NCBI GenBank assembly: GCA_018287875.1
Contig: JAGVVL010000001.1
Location: forward strand, 4,340,001-4,404,000
Length of the DNA stretch: 64,000 nucleotides
Direction of reading: 5' to 3'
DNA from: Nigrospora sphaerica
Lineage: Eukaryota; Ascomycota; Sordariomycetes; Amphisphaeriales; Apiosporaceae
Shown: piece after piece, positions 1 through 10,345 of the stretch
How positions within the stretch are numbered: position 1 is the first letter of the stretch
How the letters are laid out: each line of letters begins with the position of its first letter
Position numbers and translations under genes: made by a program
Notes under the pieces: generated by a model
Seen by the model: only the letters and a program-made list of their open reading frames with translations
What the model was told of the DNA's origin: nothing
The model's database searches: none

Positions 1-74
1 TTGTTGGGCTTTCACTGCGACGTCCCAGTGTTCTCTCATACGCGCGCGGACCTCTCGGCTCTTCTGTAGCCGTT

Positions 75-1061
75 CTAACACGCCCGCGCTCCGAAAGCGT
101 TCTGCTTGGGGGCGAACTCCGTCATCCTCGGGTGAAATCCATACAGCGCCTCAAACGGTGACACCCCGATGGAGTCGTGGCGGCGGTTATTATAGGCGAA
201 CTCGGCTTCGTGTAGCCCGGATGCCCATGTCGCCTCGTCGCAACACGTGCGTAACCACTTCTCTAGTGTTTGGTGCGTTCTCTCTGTCTGCCCGTCCGTT
301 TGGGGATGGTACGCCGTGCTCAGCCGGCGTTTCGTTGCCCTTGCCTCGCACCACTCTTGCCAGAACCGGCTCGTGAGTAGGGAGTCCCTATCGCTCACAA
401 TCCCGAGGGGCGTCCCGTACCGGCATTCCACTTCCTTATACAGGATATGGGCTAACTCTGCCGCAGTTAGGGTTTTCCTCGTGGGTAGGAACAGTGCCAT
501 CTTCGTGAATCGGTCCACGATGACTAACACGGCGTCGCAGGCGTCGCCCTCGGGTCGGCAGCTGATCGGCAGCCCAGTGATGAAGTCCATGCTAATCTCT
601 TGCCAGGGTCCCTCGGGTAGCGGTAGGGATTGGAGTAGGCCGTACGGTTTGTGCCTTGGTCTCCTTGCTCCCTGGCACTCCTGGCATGACTCTGCGTACT
701 GTCGCACCTCCTCGGCGATCGCGGGCCAGTGGAACTTCCTCGTGAGCAGCTCTAAGGTCTTATTCGCGCCTAGGTGTCCCGCCCTGGGGTCATCGTGGTG
801 TTGGTGGAGTAGTTGGGCCCTTAACGCTCCCTCATTAGGGATGACTAGCCTTCCTTTAAATCGGAGGGCTCCTTCCTCGTCTAGGTGGTACCCCGCAGCT
901 TGGCCTTGCCGCGCCTTCTCCATTCGTTCCGCGATGTCCCGGTCCTGGGGTTGTAGCCCCCGAATGAGCTGGTAGAACGCCTCAGTGGGCTTATCCGCCC
1001 AAGTGGTCTCGTTTCTTGCCACGCTTCGAGCCACTGCTCTCGGGAGCACCTGTCCCCCCAC
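75..1061 (-). CDS. Gypsy-A copy 1 integrase
   Basis: Retroviral-type integrase. The HHCC zinc finger is present (H..H in the HDDPRAGH segment, then CQEC). The catalytic core has D in MDFITGLP, D in SDRDSLLTSRFW and E in QTDGQTERTHQTLE, so the DDE triad looks complete. The reading stops at 75 and continues in another frame into the IN C-terminal/chromodomain part, of which only the first bases (1-62) are in the window. The same frame break occurs in the other copy. Confidence 0.92.
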   Translation of the reverse strand: MGGQVLPRAVARSVARNETTWADKPTEAFYQLIRGLQPQDRDIAERMEKARQGQAAGYHLDEEGALRFKGRLVIPNEGALRAQLLHQHHDDPRAGHLGANKTLELLTRKFHWPAIAEEVRQYAESCQECQGARRPRHKPYGLLQSLPLPEGPWQEISMDFITGLPISCRPEGDACDAVLVIVDRFTKMALFLPTRKTLTAAELAHILYKEVECRYGTPLGIVSDRDSLLTSRFWQEWCEARATKRRLSTAYHPQTDGQTERTHQTLEKWLRTCCDEATWASGLHEAEFAYNNRRHDSIGVSPFEALYGFHPRMTEFAPKQNAFGARAC

Positions 1062-1073
1062 CGGCCTCGTCGA

Positions 1074-3281
1074 TCACTGCTCGGCGCCTCGTCGTGGGTG
1101 GCCCTCCTGGCCTTGTGCCCGGGTTACCGGGGCAAGGACCGCGTCCCCCTGGCCACCCGCCGACCTTTTGTCTGTGTGCGTCACCATCGCCCGCACCGCC
1201 CCCACGTACGTCGCGGTCCCGACGTTTCTCGTGGTGCTGATCCTTGCCACCTGGTGTCGGACCTCGGCCGGCAGCTGGTCGACGAGTGCCAGTTTCATTG
1301 CTAGTGACGGAATCACGTCGTGGTAGCTGATCTCCCCAGCCATGTAGTCTGGTCGCCGCGATAGCGGATCCGCCGGGTTCGTGGCCCCCTTCCGATATTC
1401 CATATCGAAGTCAAAATGCGAGAGCCTGTACACCCATCTTGCGAGGCGGCCTCGTAAGTCTCTCGCCGGTGCTTCCACGACCCCTTTCAGTGCCTGGTGG
1501 TCGGTCCAGACCGTGAACTTGGCGCTCAGCCCCTCAAGGTAGTGTCTCCAATGCTCGAGTGATTCGACAATCGCTAGCAGTTCCTTTTGGCCCGTGGCCC
1601 AGTTCAGCTCGGGCGCCGTGAGTTTCCGCGACCAGTAGGCGACTGGCCTCCACTCGCCACCTCCTTGTTTCTGTGATAGGATGCCTGAGACTGCCCTATC
1701 ACTCGCGTCTGTCTCGACCCTGCTAGTTTTCTCCGGGTCCCAGTGTCGGAGCACCGTCGCCGAAGTGAACGCGTGCCTTAGCTCTTCGAACGCCTTCTGT
1801 GCGTCCAGGGGCCACTGGAACGGGCCCTTCTTCCGGCCGGCCTCCATGCCTTTCAGTAGCGCCGTAATCGGTGCCGTGATATGCGAGTACTTCGCAATGA
1901 ACTTCCTATAGAAGTTGGTGAACCCTAGGAACACTTGGATGTCCCGGTACGACTCAGGAGGCTGCCATTCCTGCACGGCTATCACTCGTTTCGGGTCCAT
2001 CTTTAAGCCTACTTGGCCGACCACGAATCCTAGGAACTCGATTTCCTCTTTAAAGAATTCGCACTTCGAGATCTTCGCAAATAGCTCGTGCTCCTTCAGC
2101 CGTTCGCACACCATTCGGAGATGCGTCGCGTGTTCCTTCGCGTCCTGCGAGTAGATGACGATGTCGTCGAGGTAAACCACGCAAATGGTGTCAATGAGCC
2201 CTGCTAATGCCTTCTGCATATGGGCCTGAAACGTGGCGGGCGCGTTCGTGAGCCCCATGGCCATCACGTTATACTCGAAGTGGCCGTACTTCGTTCGGAA
2301 CGCGGTCTTCCAGCGGTCGCCCTCTGCGATTGCGAGGCGAAAATAGGCGTCTCGTAAATCCATCTTCGAGAACACCTTCGCCGACCCCAGCTGATCCATC
2401 AGCTCGCTAATTAGCGGAAGCGGATATCGGTTCTTTACCGTGACCTTATTTAGGCCCCGGTAATCGACGCATAGTCGTAGACTGCCGTCCTTTTTTGGCA
2501 CGAATAGCACGGGTGCCCCCGCCGGGCTCGTGGAGTGCCTAATGCGACCGGTTTCCAACGCCTTCGCGAGGTACTCCTCGAGCTCCTTTCGTTGCGGTTC
2601 TGAGAGGGGATAGATAGGTCCGTGTGGAGGCTGTGCGCCGGGGATGAGGTCGATCGTGTGCGGTGTCTCTCCTAAAATAGGCGGCTCCGCGGCTGCGGAC
2701 TCACTAAACACGACCTCGTACTCCTTTAAACAGGCTGGTAGCGCGACGGTCCCTATGGGCGGTTCGTCGTCAAGCCCAGGTATCGCCGACGCGTCACCTA
2801 ACTCTAGCCTCGCTAGCTGGGCGATTAGCACCGGTTCGCCTTCGGTCGCTTCGCGGGCGAACTCCTCTGGCCCCACGAACTGCATCACTCTAAACGTGAA
2901 CGTGTCTGGCTTTCGTGTGTCTAAGGTAATTCCCTCCCGCCCCATGCCCGGGCGGGACAGTAGCACCTGGGCCGCGTGCTTATCTCGGCGCACGACGAAG
3001 AACACCTGCGTGAACCTCCGTACCTGCCCTTGCACGTCTTGCATCTCTATCGCCGCTTCCACGGCGCCATAGCACCGTAGCGGCTGCCCGTCGACCCCTA
3101 AAAGTCGCGGCAGAGTTATGGGGACTTTCGTAACCCAACCCCTCGTGACGGCTCGATCCGCCGTCCGCTTTGCGATCACGTTGACCTCGGCCCCCGAATC
3201 CAGGTCGATCCGAATCGGCTTCTTCGCTCGGCCGAGTTCGTCGCATAACTGGCCCGTGGTGCGCATGGCCGCGCCTAGCAC
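1074..3281 (-). CDS. Gypsy-A copy 1 Pol: protease, reverse transcriptase, RNase H
   Basis: Polyprotein segment for cDNA synthesis. Visible in order: aspartic protease active site (LDSGAEVN) near the N-terminus; RT with the KMDLRDAYF block, the NAPATFQ block and the catalytic YLDD box; RNase H with the TDASD motif and the DHQAL segment. The reading ends at a TGA (1074-1076) that lies in frame with the downstream integrase in this copy, because this copy is one G shorter in two runs than the plus-strand copy. An alternative one-base correction would bypass the TGA altogether. Confidence 0.92.
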   Translation of the reverse strand: MLGAAMRTTGQLCDELGRAKKPIRIDLDSGAEVNVIAKRTADRAVTRGWVTKVPITLPRLLGVDGQPLRCYGAVEAAIEMQDVQGQVRRFTQVFFVVRRDKHAAQVLLSRPGMGREGITLDTRKPDTFTFRVMQFVGPEEFAREATEGEPVLIAQLARLELGDASAIPGLDDEPPIGTVALPACLKEYEVVFSESAAAEPPILGETPHTIDLIPGAQPPHGPIYPLSEPQRKELEEYLAKALETGRIRHSTSPAGAPVLFVPKKDGSLRLCVDYRGLNKVTVKNRYPLPLISELMDQLGSAKVFSKMDLRDAYFRLAIAEGDRWKTAFRTKYGHFEYNVMAMGLTNAPATFQAHMQKALAGLIDTICVVYLDDIVIYSQDAKEHATHLRMVCERLKEHELFAKISKCEFFKEEIEFLGFVVGQVGLKMDPKRVIAVQEWQPPESYRDIQVFLGFTNFYRKFIAKYSHITAPITALLKGMEAGRKKGPFQWPLDAQKAFEELRHAFTSATVLRHWDPEKTSRVETDASDRAVSGILSQKQGGGEWRPVAYWSRKLTAPELNWATGQKELLAIVESLEHWRHYLEGLSAKFTVWTDHQALKGVVEAPARDLRGRLARWVYRLSHFDFDMEYRKGATNPADPLSRRPDYMAGEISYHDVIPSLAMKLALVDQLPAEVRHQVARISTTRNVGTATYVGAVRAMVTHTDKRSAGGQGDAVLAPVTRAQGQEGHPRRGAEQ

Positions 3282-3334
3282 CCCTGTCGCGCGGTGTGTG
3301 TCCGCTGAGTCGTCTTGCGCTCCGTCCGGCTCAG

Positions 3335-4682
3335 CTACACATTTCCCGCCTCGCTCGCGCTCCAGTCGGAGTCGGATCGGTACTGGGGCGTCTCTTGCTT
3401 CACCTCTGCCGCCTGGATCCGCGCGCCGGCCGCTCGTGTAGCGCCGGTGTGCGCCGCCGGGATTGCCTGCCCGGCGGCTTGGCCGTACAATCCCGCTGGA
3501 TATGGCCCCCTCGCCGCATTTATAGCAACGGACGTACTTCGGGCGGGGTCTCCTCTCGGTGGCGCCTGGGCCGAACCCCCTCGACGAACCTTCGACGCTG
3601 GTTGCACCACCGCCTGGTTCACATACCCCTGTCGGGTCCCGCTAAACTCGTGCTCGGCCCGGGGTCGCTTCCTTCCTCCCGGAGTCCCGTCGCGTGTCCC
3701 TTCGCGATCCCTTCGCTGATAAGGGAGAGGATCTGCCATCGACGCTCCGCCTCGTGGGCGACCGCTTGGGCGTCGGTGATAGCAACGTTATCCCGAATGA
3801 TGTCCATCCGTAGCCACGGTCGCAGCTTGAGTAGGAACTCGTGTGCGATGAGGGGCTGGCCTGCGATGCTCTCTCGAACCCGTCGCTGCCACGCGGACCA
3901 CTCGTTATAGAACTGTGTCGGCGATTGGTCGGCCGTTTGCCGGATCCGTTGTAGCGCCGCCATTGACCTCTGCATATTCTGAGCCGGGTCGATGTGTTCC
4001 CGTCGAATGAACTTTAAGAAGTCTGCCCACTTGGCCTGCTCGCTGTATTTCCCTTGCGGGTATAGATCTTCGGCGTGGGTGCGCCACTCGCTTTGCAAGG
4101 CGTAGTCCACGTTGGTGAGGGCCCATTCGATATAGCGAGCATCCGTCTGGTCGGGTCGGCTCTCGTTTTGTTGTTCCACCGCCACGATCCAGCTTCGGAT
4201 CTCCACGTGGGTCGAGGCCTCCTCTAGCTTCTTGCATGCGTAAGTCGGTGGCTTCTCGTACGTGCGCGGTTCTCCGCTCGTGCTCCGACTGGGCGGCGTT
4301 AGTCCTTGACCCCGTTGGCGGTCGGCTCGGTCCGCCGTCATCATCTCGATCATCTTCTGCTGTGTCTTCAGCAGCGCGCGGAGAAGGTCGTTCTCCCGCG
4401 TGGCGACCCGGAACAGATCGGACTCCGAGGGGTTGACATGTCGGGTCCCGGCGTTGGGCTTGGATCCGTTTCGCCGGATGGTCGCGGTTCGTCCGCGCCC
4501 GTGGGCCCTTCGTCCATTGGGAACGGGCGCCCCTCCACCGTGCCCGCTCCGGTAGTCAGGGCGCCGGGGATCGCCGCGTTGCTCGGCGCGGCTGGCTCGT
4601 TGGCTCCTAACCCTAAGTTGGGGTGAGAGCTTGCTTGACCGGGCGTCGAGCTGTCGGGGCGCGATCGGGTAGCGGGTGCCAT
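3335..4682 (-). CDS. Gypsy-A copy 1 Gag (frame-broken)
   Basis: Structural Gag protein of the retrotransposon. I take the ATG at 4682 (reading Met-Ala-Pro-Ala-Thr) because it follows the LTR and primer region closely. The capsid-like middle is read in one frame (to 3619) and contains a helix with DLLRALLKTQQKMIEMM. The C-terminus ends at the stop 3335-3337. A CCHC zinc knuckle (CYKC, then GGHIQRDC) is split by a frame change at a G run near 3510. Four one-base shifts separate the parts; the plus copy shares them. An independent overlapping reading without the shifts would be chimeric. Confidence 0.75.
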
Positions 4683-4718
4683 AGCCGGCTCGTTCTCGTG
4701 GTGTAGAGATTGAAGAAT

Positions 4719-4951
4719 TGTAACGGAATGATACGAATCGAACGAGGTGACTATGTGCACGCAATTCCAATGACTGGCTGGCTGTATTGACTTCAATCTG
4801 GCCGTCCCTCCGTTTGCGGGCGCGGCCAGATTCTGCATAAGGGCGCCCCGGATTAACGTGGCGCCGCTCCGCCGTTTCGGCGACCGCCCTGGCGCTTGCT
4901 TCCCGCCGGCGCGCCGACGCACCGCCGATCCGCCCGCCCGGCCCCTTTACA
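4719..4951 (-). repeat. 5' LTR of Gypsy-A copy 1 (233 bp)
   Basis: TG...CA-bounded 233-bp repeat matching both LTRs of the complete copy (28756-28988 and 37929-38161), in reverse orientation. GC-rich and free of RIP-type changes. Confidence 0.95.
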
Positions 4952-5355
4952 GGATCCTTGTAGAGGGCCCTCTAGTAGTCGTATACGCGAGAAAAACGCG
5001 TTCAGAGATCTAGTTGTCCCTTAACGAAGTTCGAGGCCTAACGCGTGCCGATACGTGACACGTCGCGCGACTTGGCAATAACATTGGCTATATCTTTTAC
5101 ATCACGGAGTCGCGGCGCAAATCCTCGCGTATCTAGGTCCAGTATGTATCTGATAAGCGTCCTCTTTTCTAATTCGGAGAGACGACTATTATTAGCTCGT
5201 AGGTCGCGTCGGGCGCTTCTTCCATTTATTCTATAGCGGACGGTTAATTGAGCGACGTTAAAGATAGATGTAGCGCGTCGCACTGTAATCTTAGGGTCTT
5301 TTTAAATTGCCTAAATAGCAAGATTAATCTGAGACTCGTTAGAACTTTGTGCCAT
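4952..5355 (-). pseudogene. pogo/Fot-type transposase, N-terminal remnant
   Basis: Minus-strand remnant matching the first roughly 130 residues of the transposase at 15901. The ATG at 5355 is followed by stop-interrupted sequence, then a helix-turn-helix region (RRATSIFNV) and the conserved ELEKRTLIRYILDLDTRGFAPRL block. Several stops fit C-to-T changes in Gln or Trp codons. At 4951/4952 it is broken off by the insertion of Gypsy-A copy 1; the rest must lie beyond the left edge. Confidence 0.8.
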
Positions 5356-5414
5356 ATTAGATAGCAAAGGAAATCGCAGATAAAGTTAGAACGGTCGAGA
5401 TTTATGGAAGATGC

Positions 5415-5627
5415 TGTAAGGGAGAAGACGCTGGAGAGGTGCATCAGCAGGCTGGTCACCTGACCTGCGACACAGACCCACCGGCGGCCTACTAGCGAGG
5501 AGCGGGCGCACCGCTGGCGCCCGACCTGGACTTAGATTCTGCAAGAATCAGTCTTGCAGTGGAATTGAGCCTGCCCTTCGCTACCCTATACCTGACGGTA
5601 CCATTGTGATTCCTTTGGATCCTTACA
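5415..5627 (+). repeat. 213-bp solo LTR, copy 1 (TSD GATGC)
   Basis: TGTAAG...CTTACA-bounded repeat flanked by GATGC at 5410-5414 and 5628-5632. GC-rich and barely mutated although it sits against AT-rich desert. One of eight copies in the window; no internal region is seen for any. Confidence 0.85.
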
Positions 5628-6149
5628 GATGCGTCGCTTGTATGACATATACTTTATTGCTTCTTGTTAAAGTTAAAAAATATAGTTTTATAAATAAGAT
5701 ATTAGCCCTTATATTTTATTTTTCTCTTATAAAGTTTATTATTAATATATTCTACAAGCTTAATATACTTCAAAGGCTTATTAAGGCGATTTATTCCAAT
5801 TACCTCGTCTTTAATTTATACTTGAAATTATGATAAATCATGTTATATAAGCGTTGTTATTTTTATTTAACTTAAAGACAATCTATTAAAATCATATAGC
5901 GTATGTTGTATCGGATCCTTTATCTTAATATTTTATAATCTACTATTTACCTATACAAACTTTATTAAGGCTTTTAAATGTTCCCTTAAGCTTAACTTGA
6001 AACGTTTTATAATCTTTAAATATCTCCCTAATTTGTTATTTTAAGTACTATCCTTACTAATTAAGTATTCTTTTATTATAGCTCGCATTATAATAATGCG
6101 TCGTTTTAAAGGTAAGGGCGATATATATAACCTTATTAAAGTCGTTAAA
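5628..6149. other. AT-rich spacer
   Basis: Strongly AT-biased, with no reading frame that looks coding; probably RIP-degraded transposon sequence. I recognise no family here. Confidence 0.6.
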
Positions 6150-6362
6150 TGTAAAAGCCCGAAGGAGTCACAGTGGCACCGTCAGGTATAGGGTAGCGAA
6201 GGGCAGTCTCAATTCCACTGCAAGACTGATTCTTGCAGAATCCAAGTCCAGGTTGGGCGCCAGCGGTGCGCCCGCTCCTTGCTAGTCGGCCGCCGGTGGG
6301 TCTGTGTCGCAGATCAGGTGACCAGCCTGCGGATGCACCTCTTCAGCGCCTCCTCCCTTACA
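6150..6362 (-). repeat. 213-bp solo LTR, copy 2 (TSD TTAAA)
   Basis: Same family as 5415-5627 in reverse orientation, flanked by TTAAA at 6145-6149 and 6363-6367. Confidence 0.85.
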
Positions 6363-6524
6363 TTAAAGAAGTTAACGGAGTAGTATTTCAAAATACGCAT
6401 TAACTTAAGTAAAGAATATTTTAATGTTCTTGTTATAACTATTATATAAGGTTGAGCTTAAATAATTATATCTTTTATAATTGATATTTTTATTATGAAG
6501 TATATGTGAAAGTTATAAGTTCTC

Positions 6525-6690
6525 TATAAGAAAGGAGGCGCTAAAGAGGTGTATCCGTAGGCTGGTCACCTGACTTAGGATATAGACCTAACGACGGCCT
6601 ACTAGCGAGGAGCGGGCGCACCGTTAGCGCCCGACTTAAACTTAAATTCTATAAGAATCAGTTTTATAGTGGAATTAAGACTACTTAACG
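6525..6690 (+). repeat. 213-bp LTR, copy 3 (truncated, RIP-mutated)
   Basis: Recognisable from TATAAG (in place of TGTAAG) through the GAGGAGCGGGCGCACCG core, with many G-to-A and C-to-T changes; similarity fades after about 6690. Unlike its GC-rich siblings it has suffered RIP, so it is probably part of an older, longer repeat. Confidence 0.7.
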
Positions 6691-7860
6691 ACTTGATTCA
6701 TCGATCCACCTTAAATTACATAGTCTTAGCTATAATCCGTTACGTGACTTCGCTTTTTAGGGCTTTTTCTTATAGTTGCCTTTGAAGCTAAAGAGGTCCT
6801 AGGTAGCTAATGTAGTGCTCAGCTATCTTTTTTAGCTTAGATCTTTTAAGGTCGTAATAAGTATTAAAATCACGTTGCTATTCTTTGCTTTTACCTTAAA
6901 GGCATCTTAACTTAAGTTTAAACGTCTTTTTTACCTCTTAGTCTTCCCTAATAACAAGCTTTAAAACATTACTAAGTTCGAGATTTAATTTCTCTAAGTA
7001 ATTAATAAGATTTTAATAAACGCTTTTTACCTCTTTCTTTATAAGGCTTTTAAAAAGACTGTAAAAGTTTTCTTAATAAAGATATGAATACATTTCAACT
7101 TTATTTCTTATATACGTACATTAGCTTAGTTTACTTACGTTCAGCTTTAATAATGTATCCTCTATACTAAAATCATACTATTAAATATATAAAGACAATC
7201 CTTCCAAAGTTTAAAAGTCTTAATTCGCTTACTAACATAGCACTTTAAAGTTTTCAAAATAGGTATTTAATATATGAACGGTTAAAGGCCTGCTAGTTAA
7301 GCAATACAGTTCTTAAAAGCTAATATATATCCACGGTATTTGTTTTAAAAGACTAGTGTATTATCACACTTATGTAAGCACTTATCAGTTCCCTTAACTT
7401 TTTAAATAAATTAACTTAGTAAGAATGCATTTAAAGCGCCTTAAAAAACAAAGGCTTATAATAGAGTTATAAGTAACTCTTACCTCTTTGTACTTTAAGA
7501 GTAACGTTAAATTCAACCCGCTAATAAATACCGCTACTAAAACTACTTTTCATTTTTTCATGAAAAATTACCAAGAGTAAATGAATTTTAAGTATTACGC
7601 GAACTATAAATATTATAATAAAATATATTAAACGGTTATCTTTTATAAAGTAATTGAATCGTATTAAGCCTTTAAAGAAGAATTATAGTATTTTAACTTA
7701 AATATGTTTCTATAGCGTTTATGAGCTTTATCTCTTTGCTAAAAATAAATTTACCCTAGTTATCCAGAGTGGAACTGTTATACTAATACTTATTCAAAGG
7801 CGTAAGCTAATATTTATTACTTAAATTATATTAATGACTTAAACATTTTTTAAAAGAATC
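6691..7860. other. AT-rich degenerate sequence
   Basis: No gene seen. Stop codons in all frames and strong TA bias, typical of RIP-destroyed repeats. A segment near 6770-6850 is echoed near 12130-12200, which supports a repeat origin. Confidence 0.55.
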
Positions 7861-8073
7861 TGTAAGGGAGGAGGCGCTGGAGAGGTGCATCAGCAGGCTG
7901 GTCACCTGATCTGCGACACAGACCCACCGGCAGCCTACTAGCGAGGAGCGGGCGCACTGCTGGCGCCCGACCTGAACTTAGATTCTGCAAGAATCAGTCT
8001 TGCAGTGGAATTGAGCCTGCCCTTCGCTACCCTATACCTGACGGTGCCATTGTGATTCCTTCGGATCCTTACA
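7861..8073 (+). repeat. 213-bp solo LTR, copy 4
   Basis: Complete TGTAAG...CTTACA copy, GC-rich and little mutated. Flanks GAATC and GAAAT do not form an exact duplication. Confidence 0.8.
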
Positions 8074-8692
8074 GAAATATAATCTGTCTTCTTTCAAATT
8101 ATAAGTAAAATAAAATAGTTTCTCTTCTTACAGCCTTTTCATTAGTAAGTTAAGTAAATATTTATATTAAAACGTGGTTCTTATTTAAAGAATATTTTAA
8201 AACTTATGCCTCATCATTATCATAACTTGTCTGATTAATATATGAGTAGATTTAACAGTATTATACTACGGCTCAAATATATCGTATTAAAAGTTGCTTT
8301 TAAATTTTAGGTTATCAAATTACTTAAACCTACTATAATTCTCTAGGTAGATTGTGTAAGGTGATAATCGATAATAAAAGTTTTAAAACTTATAATCCAG
8401 GATAAAACATTATCATCATCTTTTCTATAAGAAGCCTTTATATTAATTTGATATTAGAAATCTCAATGTCGATGAGATTATTTAAGTTTAAAGTCTTAAT
8501 ATATTGAAAGTGTAATAAGAATAAAACACATGTTATTTAAAGCATTTAACACGTTACCTTACTATTAGTGTTTAAACTAGTATCTAAGTAAGACGTGACT
8601 CTTAAGGAGCTCTTATTTATAATTGAAGCTTAATAAAAAGTTTTAAATAATAGATAGATGTTACTTTTATCTTCGTGTTAATATTAAAGACA
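8074..8692. other. AT-rich degenerate sequence
   Basis: No coding or structural signal recognised. Confidence 0.5.
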
Positions 8693-8935
8693 TGTCACGG
8701 TTCAAAGAACGAGGGATCTGTTGATGACCCAAGGGTTCTATTAAGATGCGAAGACTACAGGTGAAGAGGGAAAGAAGAGGAACAAGCTCCTCTCAGTCAC
8801 TGTTTGGCAGGAATATATCCAGCCAGGGCGGTACGTACCGCCAGGCAGCGGTAGGTCGTCCATGCGTTTCTATGCCCTTGTACCTATGTACCCATGCCGT
8901 AACAAGAAGCTATACTATTGAAACCTTTATCTAGA
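8693..8935 (+). repeat. GC-balanced island, LTR-like (TGTCACGG start)
   Basis: Begins TGTCACGG and stands out as unmutated sequence inside the desert. Its first 90 bases or so resemble 18194-18290 (both carry a GGTTCTATT then AGGTGAAGA(A/G)GGAA stretch). A short insertion or solo-LTR fragment is the likeliest reading. The small open frame inside it (8746-8934) has no protein-like features. Confidence 0.45.
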
Positions 8936-9779
8936 TATGAAAGAAAATTTTAAAAGTAAGAATCATATTGTAACATACTACTCTATATTTTAAATTTTCT
9001 TACAAAGAGTTGTGTAAATTTATCAAAAGTATTAATATACCTACTTGAATGTATTTAGTAAGTTTGAATTTAGTAAGTTACTATTTCTTTACACTTATAG
9101 TTATAAGCTTATTTAAGTAATAGAAAATATTTAAATCAGCTTTGAAATATACAAGGGTAAAAAAGGTATTTAAAAACGAAAGTTATATTATAAGCAAATA
9201 ATAAGTAATGTAGTGAAAGGAGTATAGTAAATAAAACAAAGTGTTATAAGTGATATCGACACATATACTAATATAAAAATATGAAGAAAGACGTTTTCAT
9301 ATAGAATATAGAGAGCCTGGCTTTATCACTTATAAGAAGTAAAAATCCGTTTCTTGATTTAAAGTCACTACATTGTAAATTTAATGATATAAATCTGAAT
9401 AAAGCTAAGTAAGTATTTAGTATTTTCTAAGTTTAATTATATTAAATTCCATGAGGTTAATCAGGTTTTTACTACTTATAGTAGTTATTAATAAAATGTT
9501 CTTTCATTTTAAATGAATGAGTAAACTTATAAGTTTTGAATTATTAATAAACTAGACTGCAAAAATCTACTTAAATGATCTTTTTTTATGTATTTAATTA
9601 ACTCTACTACTATTAAACGAAGATGAGTTAATAACTAATCAAGACCTTGATAACATTTTAATAAAGCGCCGCTCGTATAATAACGTCTTTATCAAATAAC
9701 AAGTTAGCTATGTTTTAAATTATGAAGCCTTTAACCTTATTAATTGTCTTTTATTAAATACCTCGCTATTTTATAGCTT
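8936..9779. other. AT-rich degenerate sequence
   Basis: No gene seen; many homopolymeric A/T runs and stops in every frame. Confidence 0.5.
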
Positions 9780-10345
9780 TATTTACCCTCTCGCTTAAAA
9801 CGAGCTTTAAGAACTTCGCGAATACTTAAAACTAAACCTATAGAATAATAGAATATAATAATCGAAGAGCTTAACTAATGCCCTTATTTTATTCGTCTTT
9901 AAAAGACTATCTACTTTACCTTTACGTTAATTGCTGAAGCCTTAATAAGATCATCATAAAGAATATAATTCTTTACCCTCAATTCTTAATATTATAAATA
10001 AAGTATTCAGCTTTTAATTCTTTTATAAGATCGACGTTAAAGAGACTTACTATAAGATTCGCATCTAATAAAGAGATAAGTAAAAGATAGCATTTCGTAT
10101 ACGTTATAGCTACTTTAAGTATATAGTTATATCTTTTGAGCTTATAAACGCGTTAACTATTTTTTAAGGGTATACTTTTAAGGCACGTTAAGGCTTACTC
10201 AACGTCGTTTATATAGCGTACCTTGATAATATTCTTATTTTCTTTAAGGACTACGATACTCACGTATAAGACCTTAAAAGCGTACTATAACGTCTTTATA
10301 AGGCCGAGCTCTTTAAGCTCTTTGAGTGTTTCCTTTTTAAGACTA
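9780..10345 (+). pseudogene. RIP-degraded Ty3/gypsy reverse transcriptase relic
   Basis: Despite roughly 70% A+T, the plus strand can still be aligned by eye with a gypsy RT: a block equivalent to LRLCVNCRGLNKI near 9910-9955, a KIDVKETYYKIRI-like block near 10030-10070, and GLLNVVYIAYLDNILIF near 10190-10240, where the catalytic YLDD has become YLDN. Frames drift and stops are frequent. It is related to neither Gypsy-A nor Gypsy-B closely. Confidence 0.65.

Larger units (their letters stand above)
1..4951 (-). mobile_element. Ty3/gypsy chromovirus Gypsy-A, copy 1 (5' part)
   Basis: Minus-strand LTR retrotransposon cut by the left window edge. It holds the 5' LTR (4719-4951), gag, protease-RT-RNase H and most of integrase; the chromodomain end and 3' LTR lie outside the window. 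It is nearly identical to the complete copy at 28756-38161, differing mainly by one-base changes in G or C runs (for example near 1115, 1153 and 3472). No RIP-type stops are seen, so it is young. Its 5' edge interrupts a pogo transposase remnant, with GGATC (4952-4956) as the candidate target duplication; the other end cannot be seen. Confidence 0.95.

Noticed and set aside
1074..1076. Stop-codon readthrough between RNase H and integrase in Gypsy-A copy 1
   Set aside because: A nearby one-base correction gives a better frame without the TGA, and the other copy differs in length there.
8746..8934. 62-codon frame in the GC island
   Set aside because: No protein-like features; the island is probably an LTR-type fragment.
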